Shown one piece after another: positions 57,201 to 60,000 of a stretch of 60,000 nt of DNA (its first letter is position 1; each line of letters starts with the position of its first letter). The DNA is from Apostichopus japonicus (taxonomy: Eukaryota > Echinodermata > Holothuroidea > Aspidochirotida > Stichopodidae), in the NCBI RefSeq assembly GCF_037975245.1, contig NC_092565.1, positions 15,283,499 to 15,343,498 on the forward strand, given 5' to 3'. The notes beneath the pieces were generated by a model, which saw only the letters and a list, made by a program, of their open reading frames with translations, was not told the origin of the DNA and made no database searches. Position numbers and translations under genes: made by a program.

Positions 57201-60000
57201 CTGTAGTATTTGTGTATTATGTCTTAAACTAAGTTGTAGGGTAAAGTTCATCATTTGTATACAAGTGGTATTTCCACCTATTGTTAAGGGATTTAACTTA
57301 AGTTTAGACAAGAGCGTAAGCTTAGACAACAGAATTTTAGACATCAACAGCATGGTAAAACAGCAGCAACAACTTTAGTTTAGACAACAACAAACTTAGT
57401 TTAGACAACGAAATAAGTTTGCCCTTTTTCGCGTTCCATAACTATGATGATGTCTTTGAATATGACAGCTTGCATTGCTAGTTAGTACGATCAATCTAAA
57501 CCAGTGGCTGTATTTAACCCCTAAATAACATTATATGAATATGTCTGTCATTTCTTTCATTAAAACATTGCATCTCTGACAATATTTACATACCAGTAGA
57601 AATGATGTATGGGGGGTACTAGTTATACATAGTGCAAACAGTTCATAACGATGGTATTAATATTATATATCTAATTAGCACCTGATTTATTATAAAACAA
57701 TCCACAAGGAATTCAAATTATTAAATTAATGTAGTGTAATAGTGAACAAAATCATAAATAAGTATATGTAAATATTTTCTTGTTTCTGTTTGGTTGGGAA
57801 GTGTTCTTTTTTAAACCTTGTTTAGGTTTTATAGAAGACTTCCTTCCACACCTGATTTAAAGATATCGTCATATGTTATGTATATTGTATTTCTACCAAG
57901 TTTTAAGTAGTATCTACTATTTATGTAGCAATAATGAGTTAAATGGCACATACAATGGTTCTTCATCTAGAACTGCACTTACTATGTTCTCTGTTTCTTG
58001 TGACGATACACACCAACCCATACTTCTTAGTTAACATGATAAAATTACTTTTATGTGGAAAAACGAGATACTGTAACTATTGGCATTATCAGTACAGGAA
58101 TTCCAGAAATGCAGTTGAACAGCCTATGACCAACCAAATTATGTGAGTTAAGTCCATCTCACTCTATCTGATGTATTGTACTAACAGAGACAGCTGACTG
58201 AGAACTGCCTTGTAATATCATACATATCTCTCACTTCTCTGTTGTGAGATAATTTTGTCTCTGGGTTCCCTTGAATTCCTGCCTCCCAACTTGCACCACT
58301 GATTGACTTTTTACCACCCTCTGCTTTTAATTTATCAGCTGTCACTGTACGCACATGTTCAGCTATTTATTTCAGTCATCGAAGGGTGAAGTAACTTTCA
58401 TGACTGAAGTTTACACATTTAACAGATTCACTGAATATATGCAGATGGATAAAACTAATCCCAATTTCTGAGGATTCCTAACAAGACACGGTCAATGATA
58501 GTCCCAAACAGACAATAATATAAGCCAGTGACCTTAAAGCAAGACAATTTGTGCATGTACTTGTCTGTGATCTGGTAAGTGAAGTTCAAAAACGACACAA
58601 TTTAAGCCAATGACCATAGAGAAAAGACAATTTGTTCATGTACTTGTCTGTGATCTGGTATGTGAAGTCCCAAACAGACAACAATTTAAGCCAATGACCA
58701 TAGAGAAAAGACAATTTGTTCATGTACTTGTCTGTGATCTGGTATGTGAAGTCCCAAACTGACAACAATTTAAGCCACTGACGGCAGAGCAAGACAATTT
58801 GTGCATGCACTTGTCTGATCTGGTATGTAACTTTGGGACATGTCTACAACTTCATGGGGAGTTCTGAGTCATGATGGGCACTGAATCTCTCTGCACTATG
58901 GATGCAATCAACGATACAGATAAATATCAATGCTTGGACTACAACTCTTGAGCTGATGACATGCTGTTATTTACCTGTAGCTGATATTGAAACCATCCAG
59001 ACTATAGGCTGCATCACTGTAGAAGTAAAGATACGCAAAACCTGAGGTGAGAGTGAACTGGTGACGTATATCCGTAGTATCATATCGGACTGGGCCACTG
59101 AAAAGAGAGCAAAGAATTAAATTTATACTTTGAGTTTTCATTCTGATTAACAGATTACATTGCACTCATCATAGAGAACCGATGGTATAGTGGTACATTC
59201 ACATACAAACAGGTGCTCAACGATATGGTCTAAATGATCTACGCTAACCTTTGACCTTCAATTCCTGCATCCCCTAAGTTACTCAACAATCCATAGTATC
59301 AAACAGCATTCTGAGGTTCCAGGCAAATTCTAATTTTGATCCATAGAGGTCCTCTTTAAAGGATCAACACAGGTGGTGGATTTCATTGTTTTGTACACTG
59401 TATCTCAAAACAATTAGGAGATTTACAATTGACTAACACAGAAGAAAGAGTTGGTTTAAGTTGCAGTGAAGATTAGAAATGAATCCATATCAATCCAACA
59501 CGGACACAATGATACGCTGCTTAGGCACCTTAACATTGCTTTGTAAGACATATAACGGCTATCAATACTGACTGTCTGCCTAAACACATCCTCAGAGGAT
59601 ACAGAGGTGCACTTTGACCAAAGCCATGTGATATTTGCATATAACTAGGTACCCCTCCCTTCCTACCCCCCCAACTTTAATCTATCCAAGAGATATATAT
59701 GATCTTACAGCCAATAAGTTGCTCCTACTTATTAACTTATTAACTATGGATTTCACCTACTGTATGAAAGTTTTGTGTCCCACAAATTTACGGCAATGCT
59801 TTTATTATTTTTGTGTGTTAACCTTTAAACTACTAAGTCACATTTCCTTGATCTCTCCAGATCTCCATAGTGATGTAAAAATTGAGAAATAGAGGACTTT
59901 ACCTTAAGGCAGCAACCAGAGGTGAATGAATGGAATCACCATCATAGATAAAGAGATGATCCCATCCGCACTCTGTCGCAAACTCTTCCAATTCTAGATG
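11906..60000 (-). CDS. ATRN: Attractin (ATRN/ATRNL1-like), partial at the 5' end, with alternative TM exons
   Basis: Type I membrane glycoprotein; only the signal peptide and N-terminal EGF/CUB start lie outside the window. Domains in order: CUB (exons 1-2, ECGWDHLFIYDGDSI and YFYSDAAYSLDGFNISY), two EGF-like modules (3), kelch propeller (4-9, GG doublets such as IYVFGGN and MWTFGGFN), PSI repeats (10-14), laminin-type EGF (15-17), juxtamembrane domain (18a/18b, 19), one transmembrane exon, then a tail carrying MASRPFA and a conserved C-terminal exon. Joined exon lengths with one copy each of 18 and TM total 3315 nt, an exact multiple of three. In vertebrates attractin acts with the E3 ligase MGRN1, which binds the MASRPFA region, and tunes receptors such as melanocortin receptors; that role is inferred here only by homology. 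MEGF8 shares the layout in part but the CUB-EGF-kelch order and tail match attractin better. The vertebrate C-type lectin domain is missing. The 14.3-kb intron 2 contains a DIRS element in the same orientation. Confidence 0.92.
12470..12620. repeat. 24-bp tandem repeat in the last intron
   Basis: About six copies of 'ggattagtgcatgtaggtaa' plus 'tata'. Confidence 0.8.
13426..13527 (-). CDS. ATRN: Attractin exon 21, cytoplasmic tail with MASRPFA motif
   Basis: 102 nt, phase 0-0; acceptor ctacag, donor GTGAGT. Encodes QREVEMAVMASRPFASIF and VELVNNAPPDLIPTTK. MASRPFA is the conserved attractin/MEGF8 tail motif needed for binding the ubiquitin ligase MGRN1 in mammals. Confidence 0.95.
13528..15308. 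other. Intron between TM exon 20f and exon 21
   Basis: No exon recognised. Candidate donors at about 14111 and 14272 on the minus strand have stops close upstream in the required frame. Confidence 0.4.
15309..15443 (-). CDS. ATRN: Alternative TM exon 20f of attractin
   Basis: 135 nt, 45 codons, phase 0-0; acceptor tcttag, donor GTAGGT. Starts ITIYHPAVNL, core VVIFVTFFVCFVLILVVFVI, then a strongly basic ALKGRERVDRFRRRR. It shares the VTFF-x-CF pattern with vertebrate attractin. Confidence 0.88.
15590..16800. repeat. 39-bp minisatellite between TM exons 20e and 20f
   Basis: About 30 copies of 'gggagctgaacccagggcc' plus 'gcagtagggtaatgaatcaa'. Because 39 is a multiple of three, several long but low-complexity frames run through it on both strands; they are not genes. 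Confidence 0.95.
17053..17145 (-). pseudogene. Degenerate TM exon 20e
   Basis: The open frame IQVFNRVICNALLPLLTG then GLLLHMICCIFMK ends in phase 0 at a weak GTTAGC donor. The homologous start (IQV, like VQV) is preceded by TTTTT instead of an AG; the only nearby acceptor, ttcaag, lies inside it and gives the wrong phase. At 31 codons it is shorter than the others. Probably a decayed copy; a sequencing or assembly error could also explain it. Confidence 0.5.
17915..18055 (-). CDS. ATRN: TM exon 20d of attractin, the version closest to vertebrate attractin
   Basis: 141 nt, 47 codons, phase 0-0; acceptor atgcag, donor GTGCGT. Encodes VQVTQQIQLEDLL, KFFIVFFSVFLSFMCFFAL and GWKLKMRIDTCLRSQ. The FF-x-VFFS-x-FLS pattern followed by WKLK parallels vertebrate attractin, so this is probably the ancestral copy. 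Confidence 0.92.
18820..19095. repeat. About 30-bp tandem repeat between TM exons 20c and 20d
   Basis: About nine imperfect copies of 'gaaatccattgcatcctagc' plus 'taaccactt'. Confidence 0.75.
19640..19777 (-). CDS. ATRN: Alternative TM exon 20c of attractin
   Basis: 138 nt, 46 codons, phase 0-0; acceptor tggcag, donor GTAGGT. Starts VTVMSAPL, with core ISMGLIVLLATSPIWIFVIC and end KFYLWIRTAILIPR. Same length as exon 20b. Confidence 0.82.
21020..21157 (-). CDS. ATRN: Alternative TM exon 20b of attractin
   Basis: 138 nt, 46 codons, phase 0-0; acceptor ctcag, donor GTAAGG. Starts VQVEENPF, has a hydrophobic core TIILITFGSLIGFLSCCALA and ends QKLFMWHINREVVQ. The VQV start is shared with exon 20d. 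Confidence 0.85.
22116..22274 (-). CDS. ATRN: Alternative TM exon 20a of attractin
   Basis: 159 nt, 53 codons, phase 0-0; acceptor tttcag after a good pyrimidine tract, donor GTAGGG. Begins ASQPNILNSKLHHRGPTG, then the hydrophobic YSVIFFTCSMVLMSITAIL and a basic stop-transfer RRIRSQV, ending LGQQ. It has a longer extracellular lead than the other versions. Homology to the other TM exons is weak in sequence; position, phase and topology support it. Confidence 0.72.
22275..23579. other. Intron between exon 19 and TM exon 20a
   Basis: No additional transmembrane-coding exon was found by eye. AT-rich sequence without clear repeats. Confidence 0.4.
23580..23734 (-). CDS. ATRN: Attractin exon 19 (last common extracellular exon)
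   Basis: 155 nt, phase 1 in, 0 out; acceptor ctccag, donor GTAAGT. Encodes TVEEEQIIVNDTYVDD, YTYDFRNEVNTTFLFYLSDF and THPFTFR. Its phase-0 end accepts any of the downstream transmembrane exons. Confidence 0.93.
23735..25489. other. Intron 18, part with no recognised feature
   Basis: No third copy of exon 18 was found by eye and no other exon-like frame. Short open frames at 24328-24609 on both strands resemble nothing known. Confidence 0.4.
25490..26170. repeat. About 41-bp minisatellite in intron 18
   Basis: About 15 copies of 'cactaataccctatacttgt' plus 'aatgtgttagtttccacatat', better conserved towards 25700-26100. Confidence 0.9.
26636..26800 (-). CDS. ATRN: Attractin juxtamembrane exon 18b, duplicate of 18a
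   Basis: Also 165 nt and phase 1-1; acceptor ccacag, donor GTGAGT. Encodes YELLMNFKYTFQLD, then NLYVQPSVQNRDIEFILNV and NFTISYTT. Only 87 nt of intron separate it from 18a. Either copy alone, or both, keeps the frame. Confidence 0.9.
26888..27052 (-). CDS. ATRN: Attractin juxtamembrane exon 18a
   Basis: 165 nt, phase 1-1; acceptor gccag, donor GTGAGT. Encodes YQLAINFKFTFNES, then IKPVSTRSDIDFELEVFQPV and LLRITFYS. It is homologous to exon 18b and to the single domain YxFTFSL...DLDMF...LNITW of vertebrate attractin. Confidence 0.9.
27955..28150. repeat. About 61-bp tandem repeat, three copies
   Basis: The unit contains 'gctgcaatggatgctgggat' and 'atagtgaatgaaacc', in intron 17. Confidence 0.7.
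28275..28327 (-). CDS. ATRN: Attractin exon 17 (end of laminin-type EGF)
   Basis: 53 nt, phase 2 in, 1 out; acceptor ccccag, donor GTGAGT. Encodes CDELRGYKGNPTINTCF, matching the NRYQGNP...CYY stretch of vertebrate attractin. Confidence 0.88.
28440..30345. repeat. 1.9-kb array of a 19-bp unit
   Basis: About a hundred copies of variants of 'gctagtggatctgcacatt'. Variants recur in blocks of four to six, giving a higher-order repeat. It fills almost all of intron 16. Confidence 0.95.
30377..30542 (-). CDS. ATRN: Attractin exon 16 (laminin-type EGF)
   Basis: 166 nt, phase 1 in, 2 out; donor GTAAGA. Encodes GEECDSCLLGYHG, CSRCECNGHSEYCDQNA and KCYCDTKGVLGDQCDR. The acceptor AG is directly followed by GT, and the pyrimidine tract is modest. 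Confidence 0.92.
31096..31167 (-). CDS. ATRN: Attractin exon 15 (laminin-type EGF)
   Basis: 72 nt, phase 1-1; acceptor caacag, donor GTGCGA. Encodes CQCNGHSICVDGENCSNC then SDFTT. Confidence 0.88.
31740..32680. repeat. About 120-bp minisatellite with near-palindromic cores
   Basis: Seven or so imperfect units with 'tcagtgttaaacactgatgt', 'attgctaatagttctactt' and 'gtgttggactcatagagatt'. The core tcagtgttaaacactga is almost its own reverse complement. Confidence 0.8.
32729..32929 (-). CDS. ATRN: Attractin exon 14 (PSI)
   Basis: 201 nt, phase 1-1; donor GTAAGT. Encodes CSDYHTCELCHEDPACGWCD and continues to FEQCPASDWYFTECP, which leads into the laminin-type EGF. Confidence 0.92.
33628..33807 (-). 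CDS. ATRN: Attractin exon 13 (PSI)
   Basis: 180 nt, phase 1-1; acceptor ctctag, donor GTAAGT. Encodes GCVTPCASQTGCSDCTSSSG and CMWCESQNRCIDSQTYMSSF then PFGTCLAW, closely like the PSI repeat after the lectin domain in vertebrate attractin. Confidence 0.93.
33913..34295 (+). mobile_element. tRNA-derived SINE in intron 12
   Basis: A box TGGTCAAGTGG and B box GGTTCGAGTCC in the head, followed by 'gcgttgtgtccttgggcaag'. It is related to the SINE at 37548 in its head and centre but differs in the 3' half. The 3' limit is approximate. It sits where the lectin-domain exons would be expected. Confidence 0.8.
34898..35015 (-). CDS. ATRN: Attractin exon 12 (PSI)
   Basis: 118 nt, phase 0 in, 1 out; acceptor ttcacag, donor GTGAGT. 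Encodes TCPFHVDCHDCNREPECRW and VSQGCSEIGNP, aligned with the CxxC...CQW segment that in vertebrate attractin directly precedes the C-type lectin domain. Confidence 0.88.
35567..35667 (-). CDS. ATRN: Attractin exon 11 (PSI)
   Basis: 101 nt, phase 1 in, 0 out; acceptor gccag, donor GTAAGA. Encodes SLFNCSTADSCITCIEKQGC then GWCDDQCSSSCTNE. A second, duplicated donor 60 nt further on (exon end at 35507) would add 20 in-frame residues ending again in CSSSCTNE. Confidence 0.9.
36269..37311. repeat. About 94-bp minisatellite with two splice-donor copies per unit, after exon 10
   Basis: About eleven units, each containing 'aggagatattaaagctctca' and 'gatagatgaagctcagag' and two copies of 'gtacttactatcag', the complement of CTGATAGTAAGTAC at the exon 10 donor. 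The array begins exactly at exon 10. Confidence 0.93.
37312..37467 (-). CDS. ATRN: Attractin exon 10 (PSI region start)
   Basis: 156 nt, phase 1-1. Encodes NCSLVTNETNCELAGNGPTC then MWDLSASECLQI and ends FLECDPTD. Its donor (GATA then GTAAGTACTGAG) is repeated about twenty times in the adjacent minisatellite. Confidence 0.9.
37548..37862 (+). mobile_element. tRNA-derived SINE with (ATT)n tail
   Basis: The tRNA-like head has a B box, GGTTCGATTCC, and an A-box-like stretch before it. A body with 'cgttgtgtccttgggcaag' follows, then a LINE-like tail 'gtaaagcgctttgagacc' and 'aagcgctatataaa', ending in ATT repeats. It lies in intron 9, antisense to attractin. Confidence 0.85.
37974..38126 (-). 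CDS. ATRN: Attractin exon 9 (last kelch strands)
   Basis: 153 nt, phase 1-1; acceptor ttctag, donor GTGAGC. Encodes VSRYGHQAAWYNDMMWTFGG and FNGVILNSVNTYTP, matching the conserved end of the attractin propeller. Confidence 0.92.
38331..39236. repeat. 50-bp minisatellite carrying splice-donor copies after exon 8
   Basis: About 18 copies of a 50-bp unit reading 'actcaccaatatcactcttt' then 'gattgaatcactattgctga' and 'agactcattc' on the plus strand. Each copy includes the complement of GGTGAGTGAATGAG, the sequence at the exon 8 5' splice site. The array begins right at that site. Confidence 0.93.
39237..39391 (-). CDS. ATRN: Attractin exon 8 (kelch)
   Basis: 155 nt, phase 2 in, 1 out. Encodes FLHSAVIEGSRIYVFGGNSH and GAKCYTDSFIVYNI. 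Its donor, ATATAG then GTGAGTG, is the first of a long tandem series of GGTGAGTGAATGAG copies in the following minisatellite. Confidence 0.92.
40107..40287 (-). CDS. ATRN: Attractin exon 7 (kelch)
   Basis: 181 nt, phase 1 in, 2 out; donor GTGAGT. Encodes NSWSILDVTGFPVLGSYGHA and QVFVYGGYPF, and ends VFDVHQLKW across the junction. Confidence 0.93.
40596..40815 (-). CDS. ATRN: Attractin exon 6 (kelch)
   Basis: 220 nt, phase 0 in, 1 out; acceptor gttcag, donor GTAAGT. Encodes DVIIIYGGSLIDGPVSSELW and SMEGHTAHMVNGSMLVFFGY, two kelch strands. Confidence 0.93.
41080..41235. repeat. Two-copy direct repeat of about 70 bp
   Basis: 'ctccacaatac' through 'atattgacactttgaag' and 'gaatgaactgctaatag' occurs twice in intron 5. 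Confidence 0.7.
41690..41995. repeat. About 61-bp tandem repeat, five copies
   Basis: The unit contains 'atgatatcaagcattaacaa' and 'ttcactgaaatccccaccgt', in intron 5. Confidence 0.75.
42153..42252 (-). CDS. ATRN: Attractin exon 5 (kelch)
   Basis: 100 nt, phase 2 in, 0 out; acceptor cctacag, donor GTAAAC. Encodes KYNFTSGISVHVPV and LPQPRYGHSAALYE, the typical RYGHSAA kelch strand. Confidence 0.92.
42591..43274. mobile_element. Solo-LTR-like insertion (684 bp)
   Basis: Starts TGTAACGCTG and ends AAAGCGTTACA, so the ends form a TG...CA inverted repeat, and it is flanked on both sides by ATAT (42587-42590 and 43275-43278). This suits a solo LTR of a retrotransposon making a 4-bp duplication. 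A partial relative lies at 56903-57297. No coding sequence. Confidence 0.65.
43411..43570 (-). CDS. ATRN: Attractin exon 4 (EGF end, kelch blade 1)
   Basis: 160 nt, phase 1 in, 2 out. Encodes GRDCGTEETEGLWEVREES and then LWLIGGYDF, the first kelch GG strand. Donor GTAAAT. Confidence 0.88.
44503..44684 (-). CDS. ATRN: Attractin exon 3 (EGF-like modules)
   Basis: 182 nt, phase 2 in, 1 out; acceptor cttccag, donor GTAAGC. Two short EGF-like modules: CRDRNCSGNGIC through GWTGEGC and CPNDCGTSGNC through CNQGFYG. Confidence 0.92.
44685..47384. other. Intron 2, part between exon 3 and the DIRS element
   Basis: No exon or RNA gene recognised. Contains a three-copy repeat at 45690-45980 and G-rich runs near 44920. 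Confidence 0.4.
45690..45980. repeat. About 88-bp tandem repeat, three copies
   Basis: The unit contains 'ctagcaactagctgagtgta', 'gaagctatgtatgcataaag' and 'gtgccagtcatggatcctaa'. Confidence 0.8.
47426..47549 (+). repeat. DIRS left inverted terminal repeat
   Basis: About 124 bp beginning 'gcttacctgtctcgccac' and ending 'cccatccttctcat'. It is the reverse complement of 54069-54192, with no mismatch that I noticed. Confidence 0.92.
47550..48205 (-). other. DIRS non-coding 3' segment
   Basis: Sequence between the left terminal repeat and the internal complementary region. It contains short tandem copies of 'gttactac' at 47925-48010. No convincing gene. Confidence 0.6.
48206..48303. repeat. DIRS internal complementary region
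   Basis: The first half is the reverse complement of the element's left outer end, through 'ccaaaacttactggtttgg'; the second half is the reverse complement of its right outer end, through 'tatttacttcgctcctcgc'. They meet at the shared ATAC. This is the DIRS feature thought to template completion of the ends through a circular intermediate. The ORF3 stop codon lies inside it. Confidence 0.93.
48296..49495 (-). CDS. DIRS ORF3, tyrosine recombinase
   Basis: I start it at the ATG at 49495 (399 aa), the last one before the recombinase domain; the same frame is open much further upstream across ORF2. A SAM-like N-terminal core-binding domain (TYDSRLRKFGEWC, FLHSLFEEGKQVSTIKNYRSA) precedes the catalytic domain. 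Catalytic residues of the family are all present: Arg205 in SARRRSCLHAL, His325 and Arg328 in HDIRGVAAS, Trp351, and the nucleophile Tyr361 in FVTCYLSD. It would integrate a circular DNA intermediate without staggered-cut target duplication, fitting the lack of a normal duplication here. Confidence 0.92.
   Translation of the reverse strand: MVRGAPTTSNGHPSDPTGHAPSAVPKTGDPHPPRHQRATTSCVEVVRTSLRQRGFSEAAAAIAADARRATTVATYDSRLRKFGEWCHNRQVLPSETSLAQVVDFLHSLFEEGKQVSTIKNYRSAITVIHRGFADGSTPGSNRDISQLIRGMANRRPRIRRLAPSWSLSAALQTLTKPPYEPMASASLASLTKKTLFLIALASARRRSCLHALSTKQNHIRFENHGVRMVPDPAFLAKNQVLSFLPGDIFIPEIKSLSSIAEDKLWCPVRALKWYLNKTQHLRGTTTTLFILPRAPYSAASKDTISRWLAEIIRPFTTGTITPRAHDIRGVAASTALFAGIPVEDILKAAAWRTPTTFVTCYLSDSLQAETAFCSAVMRGPAGIRSHPSGLPPSGSATRC
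49189..51279 (-). CDS. DIRS ORF2, reverse transcriptase / RNase H / C-terminal methyltransferase-like region
   Basis: 696 aa. Reverse transcriptase motifs include SLFLTQKRDGSWRPILNLKPLN near 100-122, SVDLQDAYLHI near 151 and the catalytic YLDD at 217-220. RNase H acidic residues are in TDASLTGWG (D384), SLEMLAVKRALE (E415), VFTDSTT (D441) and TADALSR (D492). Residues from about 520 (VDLFATAENTKLQIFCS, YAFPP, ILIAPFWPRRPWF) follow the C-terminal region that DIRS elements share and which has been compared with phage adenine methyltransferases; I do not see an intact DPPY motif, so activity is doubtful. It overlaps ORF1 by 17 nt and ORF3 by about 307 nt, so downstream ORFs need reinitiation, frameshifting or separate transcripts. 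Confidence 0.93.
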   Translation of the reverse strand: MPPGPRGAHLTTATPQVGGRLSLFTQQWDILGGDKWVLETISQGYKIEFTSAPPSGEGGRPTPIPTDPVQQAALEGEVSALLAKRAIVEVSGEAGPLFRSSLFLTQKRDGSWRPILNLKPLNKNYVEPKRFRMETLNLILPLLRKGMWAASVDLQDAYLHIPIHPRHQRYLAFQYAGRRFTFRSLPFGLSTAPRVFTRVAGTVIAYLRKQGVTLYAYLDDWLIVGESKSSAAHNVQKTVQTLQELGWIINQTKSQLTPTQTIQFLGTRLDLTTGIASPSEQRIEAVRAATAQIISSQESPTGTWLRALGLMSSLVDVVTLCRLRMRPLQLHLRKTANLLTLDQTAPIRRSEDITPHLQWWHDTGNWDQGVPFTTSLPNTSVTTDASLTGWGAHWKNLTAWGTWSTAEKSWHINSLEMLAVKRALESFHEHLKNTVTTVFTDSTTVVAYINRQGGTHSERLCQLTWEVLMTAKDSGMTLRASHIAGKLNVTADALSRGQMDPNEWALSQKTCNRIFEIFGKPMVDLFATAENTKLQIFCSRQFHPRAHHIDAMSFPWNNLEAYAFPPLCMIGQVLRKIRHSRGRVILIAPFWPRRPWFGELLQLLMDTPAILPDTPHLLSQRRGTLIHPDIKGLQLVAWKLSGLPFDRGAFRKRLPRSRPTPGGQQPLLLTIPDYASSGNGATTDRYCHPKPLWHRW
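51263..53455 (-). CDS. DIRS ORF1, gag-like protein
   Basis: I chose the ATG at 53455 (730 aa) because the conserved-looking cysteine motif follows at once; the frame is open 27 codons further up. Cysteines at 8, 11, 26, 29, 32, 38 and 41 form CxxC pairs suggesting a metal-binding knuckle. A long Glu/Arg-Glu repeat, a basic Lys/Arg and Ser/Arg-rich stretch and a helical C-terminal half ending in an Arg/Gly-rich tail follow. Such ORFs in DIRS elements are taken to be nucleocapsid-like proteins; no enzyme domain is visible. The stop overlaps the start of ORF2 by 17 nt. Confidence 0.85.
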   Translation of the reverse strand: MSRSQLKCVNCSMFRPGRAWDEHDLCPKCRTCTRRDPCLVCINFTPNQWLDIDTWLAGQRSKLQDKLDLLPNPSGSRTTGDRAQLGEEEEGEVLERGPVGAEEEGEKGKEREREGEREREREKEREKMPPTVPATSGSVMTKGKGKDKGKAPAKRKVPKKKSGLAGTEKASQSGSQRNNPPERQVPRAPTSPTRAPSGAHSREPEAGGSLSNQSRSRSGDREPQPSRSPAGIPDRESRGRNPSRNPARRDRTRSRSRSPRRGTRRGWSPASDQSSDSSDDGYRRAKRRYRPHKQRHEEEPSWLAQLTGLLKPLLEREQQRAEAETEAGSQKAATTTTTVPEPPLEPEAVTLGEDTLDCRASVNLSGLEDNSDVPPEFDPLEEEFPGIFEEEEAPTAGGSLPPELTTRVAEIFRKHLGFEDTPEVTTKPTRVSKLTATGETSTRPKSTIPVDASCYDRFEAIADKKRWTAFPAKAERAIRVPDEAWKTLFKCPTIPQEAREKLRSEQGSSSSHIFKNPSQKKLEELLVDVDLAARSGMKFTSVLMLTAEVLMRYHQQLPQDDTYVSRNEAGQLLLLLGPLVRLAFDQFARVAIRSVKARRENVISSIRWPSVEAKERMLALPSLGDDLFAGSFQQKLQEEVSRRETLAKSEFRSSERFRSRPHRLRESRPTRGGRGTSLRTPMRGTPRGRSRGTTSRPPRPWGTRGSGRSPATTRRDGDRSSTRPPFAARP
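54069..54192 (-). repeat. DIRS right inverted terminal repeat
   Basis: Reverse complement of 47426-47549. It is followed outward by an 18-nt non-repeated end, gaggagcgaagtaaatac, that reaches the element boundary at 54210. Confidence 0.92.
54930..56606. mobile_element. Non-autonomous hAT-like DNA transposon
   Basis: The ends are inverted: TAGGCTTGCACGGT at the left and the reverse complement of TAAGCTTGCACGGT at the right. They are flanked by an identical 8-bp duplication, actcaagg, at 54922-54929 and 56607-56614. Subterminal copies of 'aaaccggttttt' occur at both ends. An 8-bp duplication is typical of the hAT superfamily. No transposase is recognisable in the 1.68 kb; a 109-codon minus-strand frame at 56332-56003 resembles nothing I know. 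A 60-bp duplication with G runs lies at 55530-55640. Confidence 0.8.
56903..57297. mobile_element. Partial relative of the LTR-like element at 42591-43274
   Basis: The first roughly 390 bp, from TGTAACAC to 'taagggattta', match the element at 42591 closely and in the same orientation. The match then stops and no matching 3' end or target duplication was seen, so this copy is truncated, or is followed by other element sequence. Confidence 0.65.
57298..58499. other. Intron 2 sequence with no recognised feature
   Basis: AT-rich intron sequence. A few short repeats of 'agtttagacaa' lie at 57298-57410. No exon-like frame on either strand. Confidence 0.4.
58500..58830. repeat. About 84-bp tandem repeat near exon 2
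   Basis: Four copies of a unit with 'tttaagccaatgaccatag', 'agacaatttgttcatgtac' and 'ttgtctgtgatctggtatg', just downstream of exon 2 in transcript order. Confidence 0.75.
58975..59097 (-). CDS. ATRN: Attractin exon 2 (CUB, second part)
   Basis: The acceptor is tttcag and the donor GTAAAT; phase 2-2, 123 nt. It ends with the conserved SDAAYSLDGFNISY. Confidence 0.92.
59903..60000 (-). CDS. ATRN: Attractin exon 1 of the window (CUB, first part; cut by the edge)
   Basis: HLELEEFATECGWDHLF then IYDGDSIHSPLVAAL matches the CUB core of attractin. It ends in phase 2 at a GTAAAG donor. The 5' side continues beyond the window. Confidence 0.9.

Noticed and set aside
11906-60000. MEGF8 rather than attractin
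   Set aside because: MEGF8 also has CUB, EGF, kelch and MASRPFA, but it is far longer with repeated kelch and EGF blocks; here a single propeller and the VGVAIEP-type tail exon fit attractin.

Overview
The window is animal nuclear DNA. It is AT-rich, carries small exons with clean GT-AG borders between long introns, and is full of minisatellites and transposon insertions. I read two genes, both on the minus strand, so transcription runs from high to low coordinates. The sequence looks like a marine invertebrate, possibly a deuterostome, but the species cannot be settled from this window.

(1) 60000 to 11906: an attractin (ATRN/ATRNL1 family) gene, cut at its 5' end by the window edge. I placed 22 constitutive-type exon slots (CUB, EGF, kelch propeller, PSI repeats, laminin-type EGF, juxtamembrane domain, transmembrane segment, cytoplasmic tail with the MASRPFA motif). 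All splice phases agree, and one isoform from this window would be 1104 aa. Three things set it apart. The transmembrane exon exists in five intact alternative versions (22274-22116, 21157-21020, 19777-19640, 18055-17915, 15443-15309) plus one degenerate version (17145-17053); every intact one is phase 0-0 and fits the same flanking exons. The juxtamembrane exon exists in two equal-length versions (27052-26888 and 26800-26636) separated by an 87-nt intron. The C-type lectin domain of vertebrate attractins is absent between exons 12 and 13.

(2) 6591 to 1185: a GATD3/ES1 (DJ-1/PfpI-like) gene, with six well supported exons and one tentative first exon. Its last intron has the hallmarks of a U12-type AT-AC intron.

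Mobile DNA: the 14-kb intron between attractin exons 2 and 3 holds an apparently complete 6.8-kb DIRS-type tyrosine-recombinase retrotransposon (47385-54210; three ORFs, inverted terminal repeats, internal complementary region) and a 1.7-kb non-autonomous hAT-like element with an 8-bp target duplication (54930-56606). A 684-bp solo-LTR-like insertion with a 4-bp target duplication lies at 42591-43274, and a partial relative lies at 56903-57297. Two tRNA-derived SINEs lie in attractin introns.

Tandem repeats are unusually abundant. Two minisatellites start exactly at attractin 5' splice sites and repeat the donor sequence many times (36269-37311 and 38331-39236). No CRISPR arrays, operons or rRNA genes are present; the region is eukaryotic.
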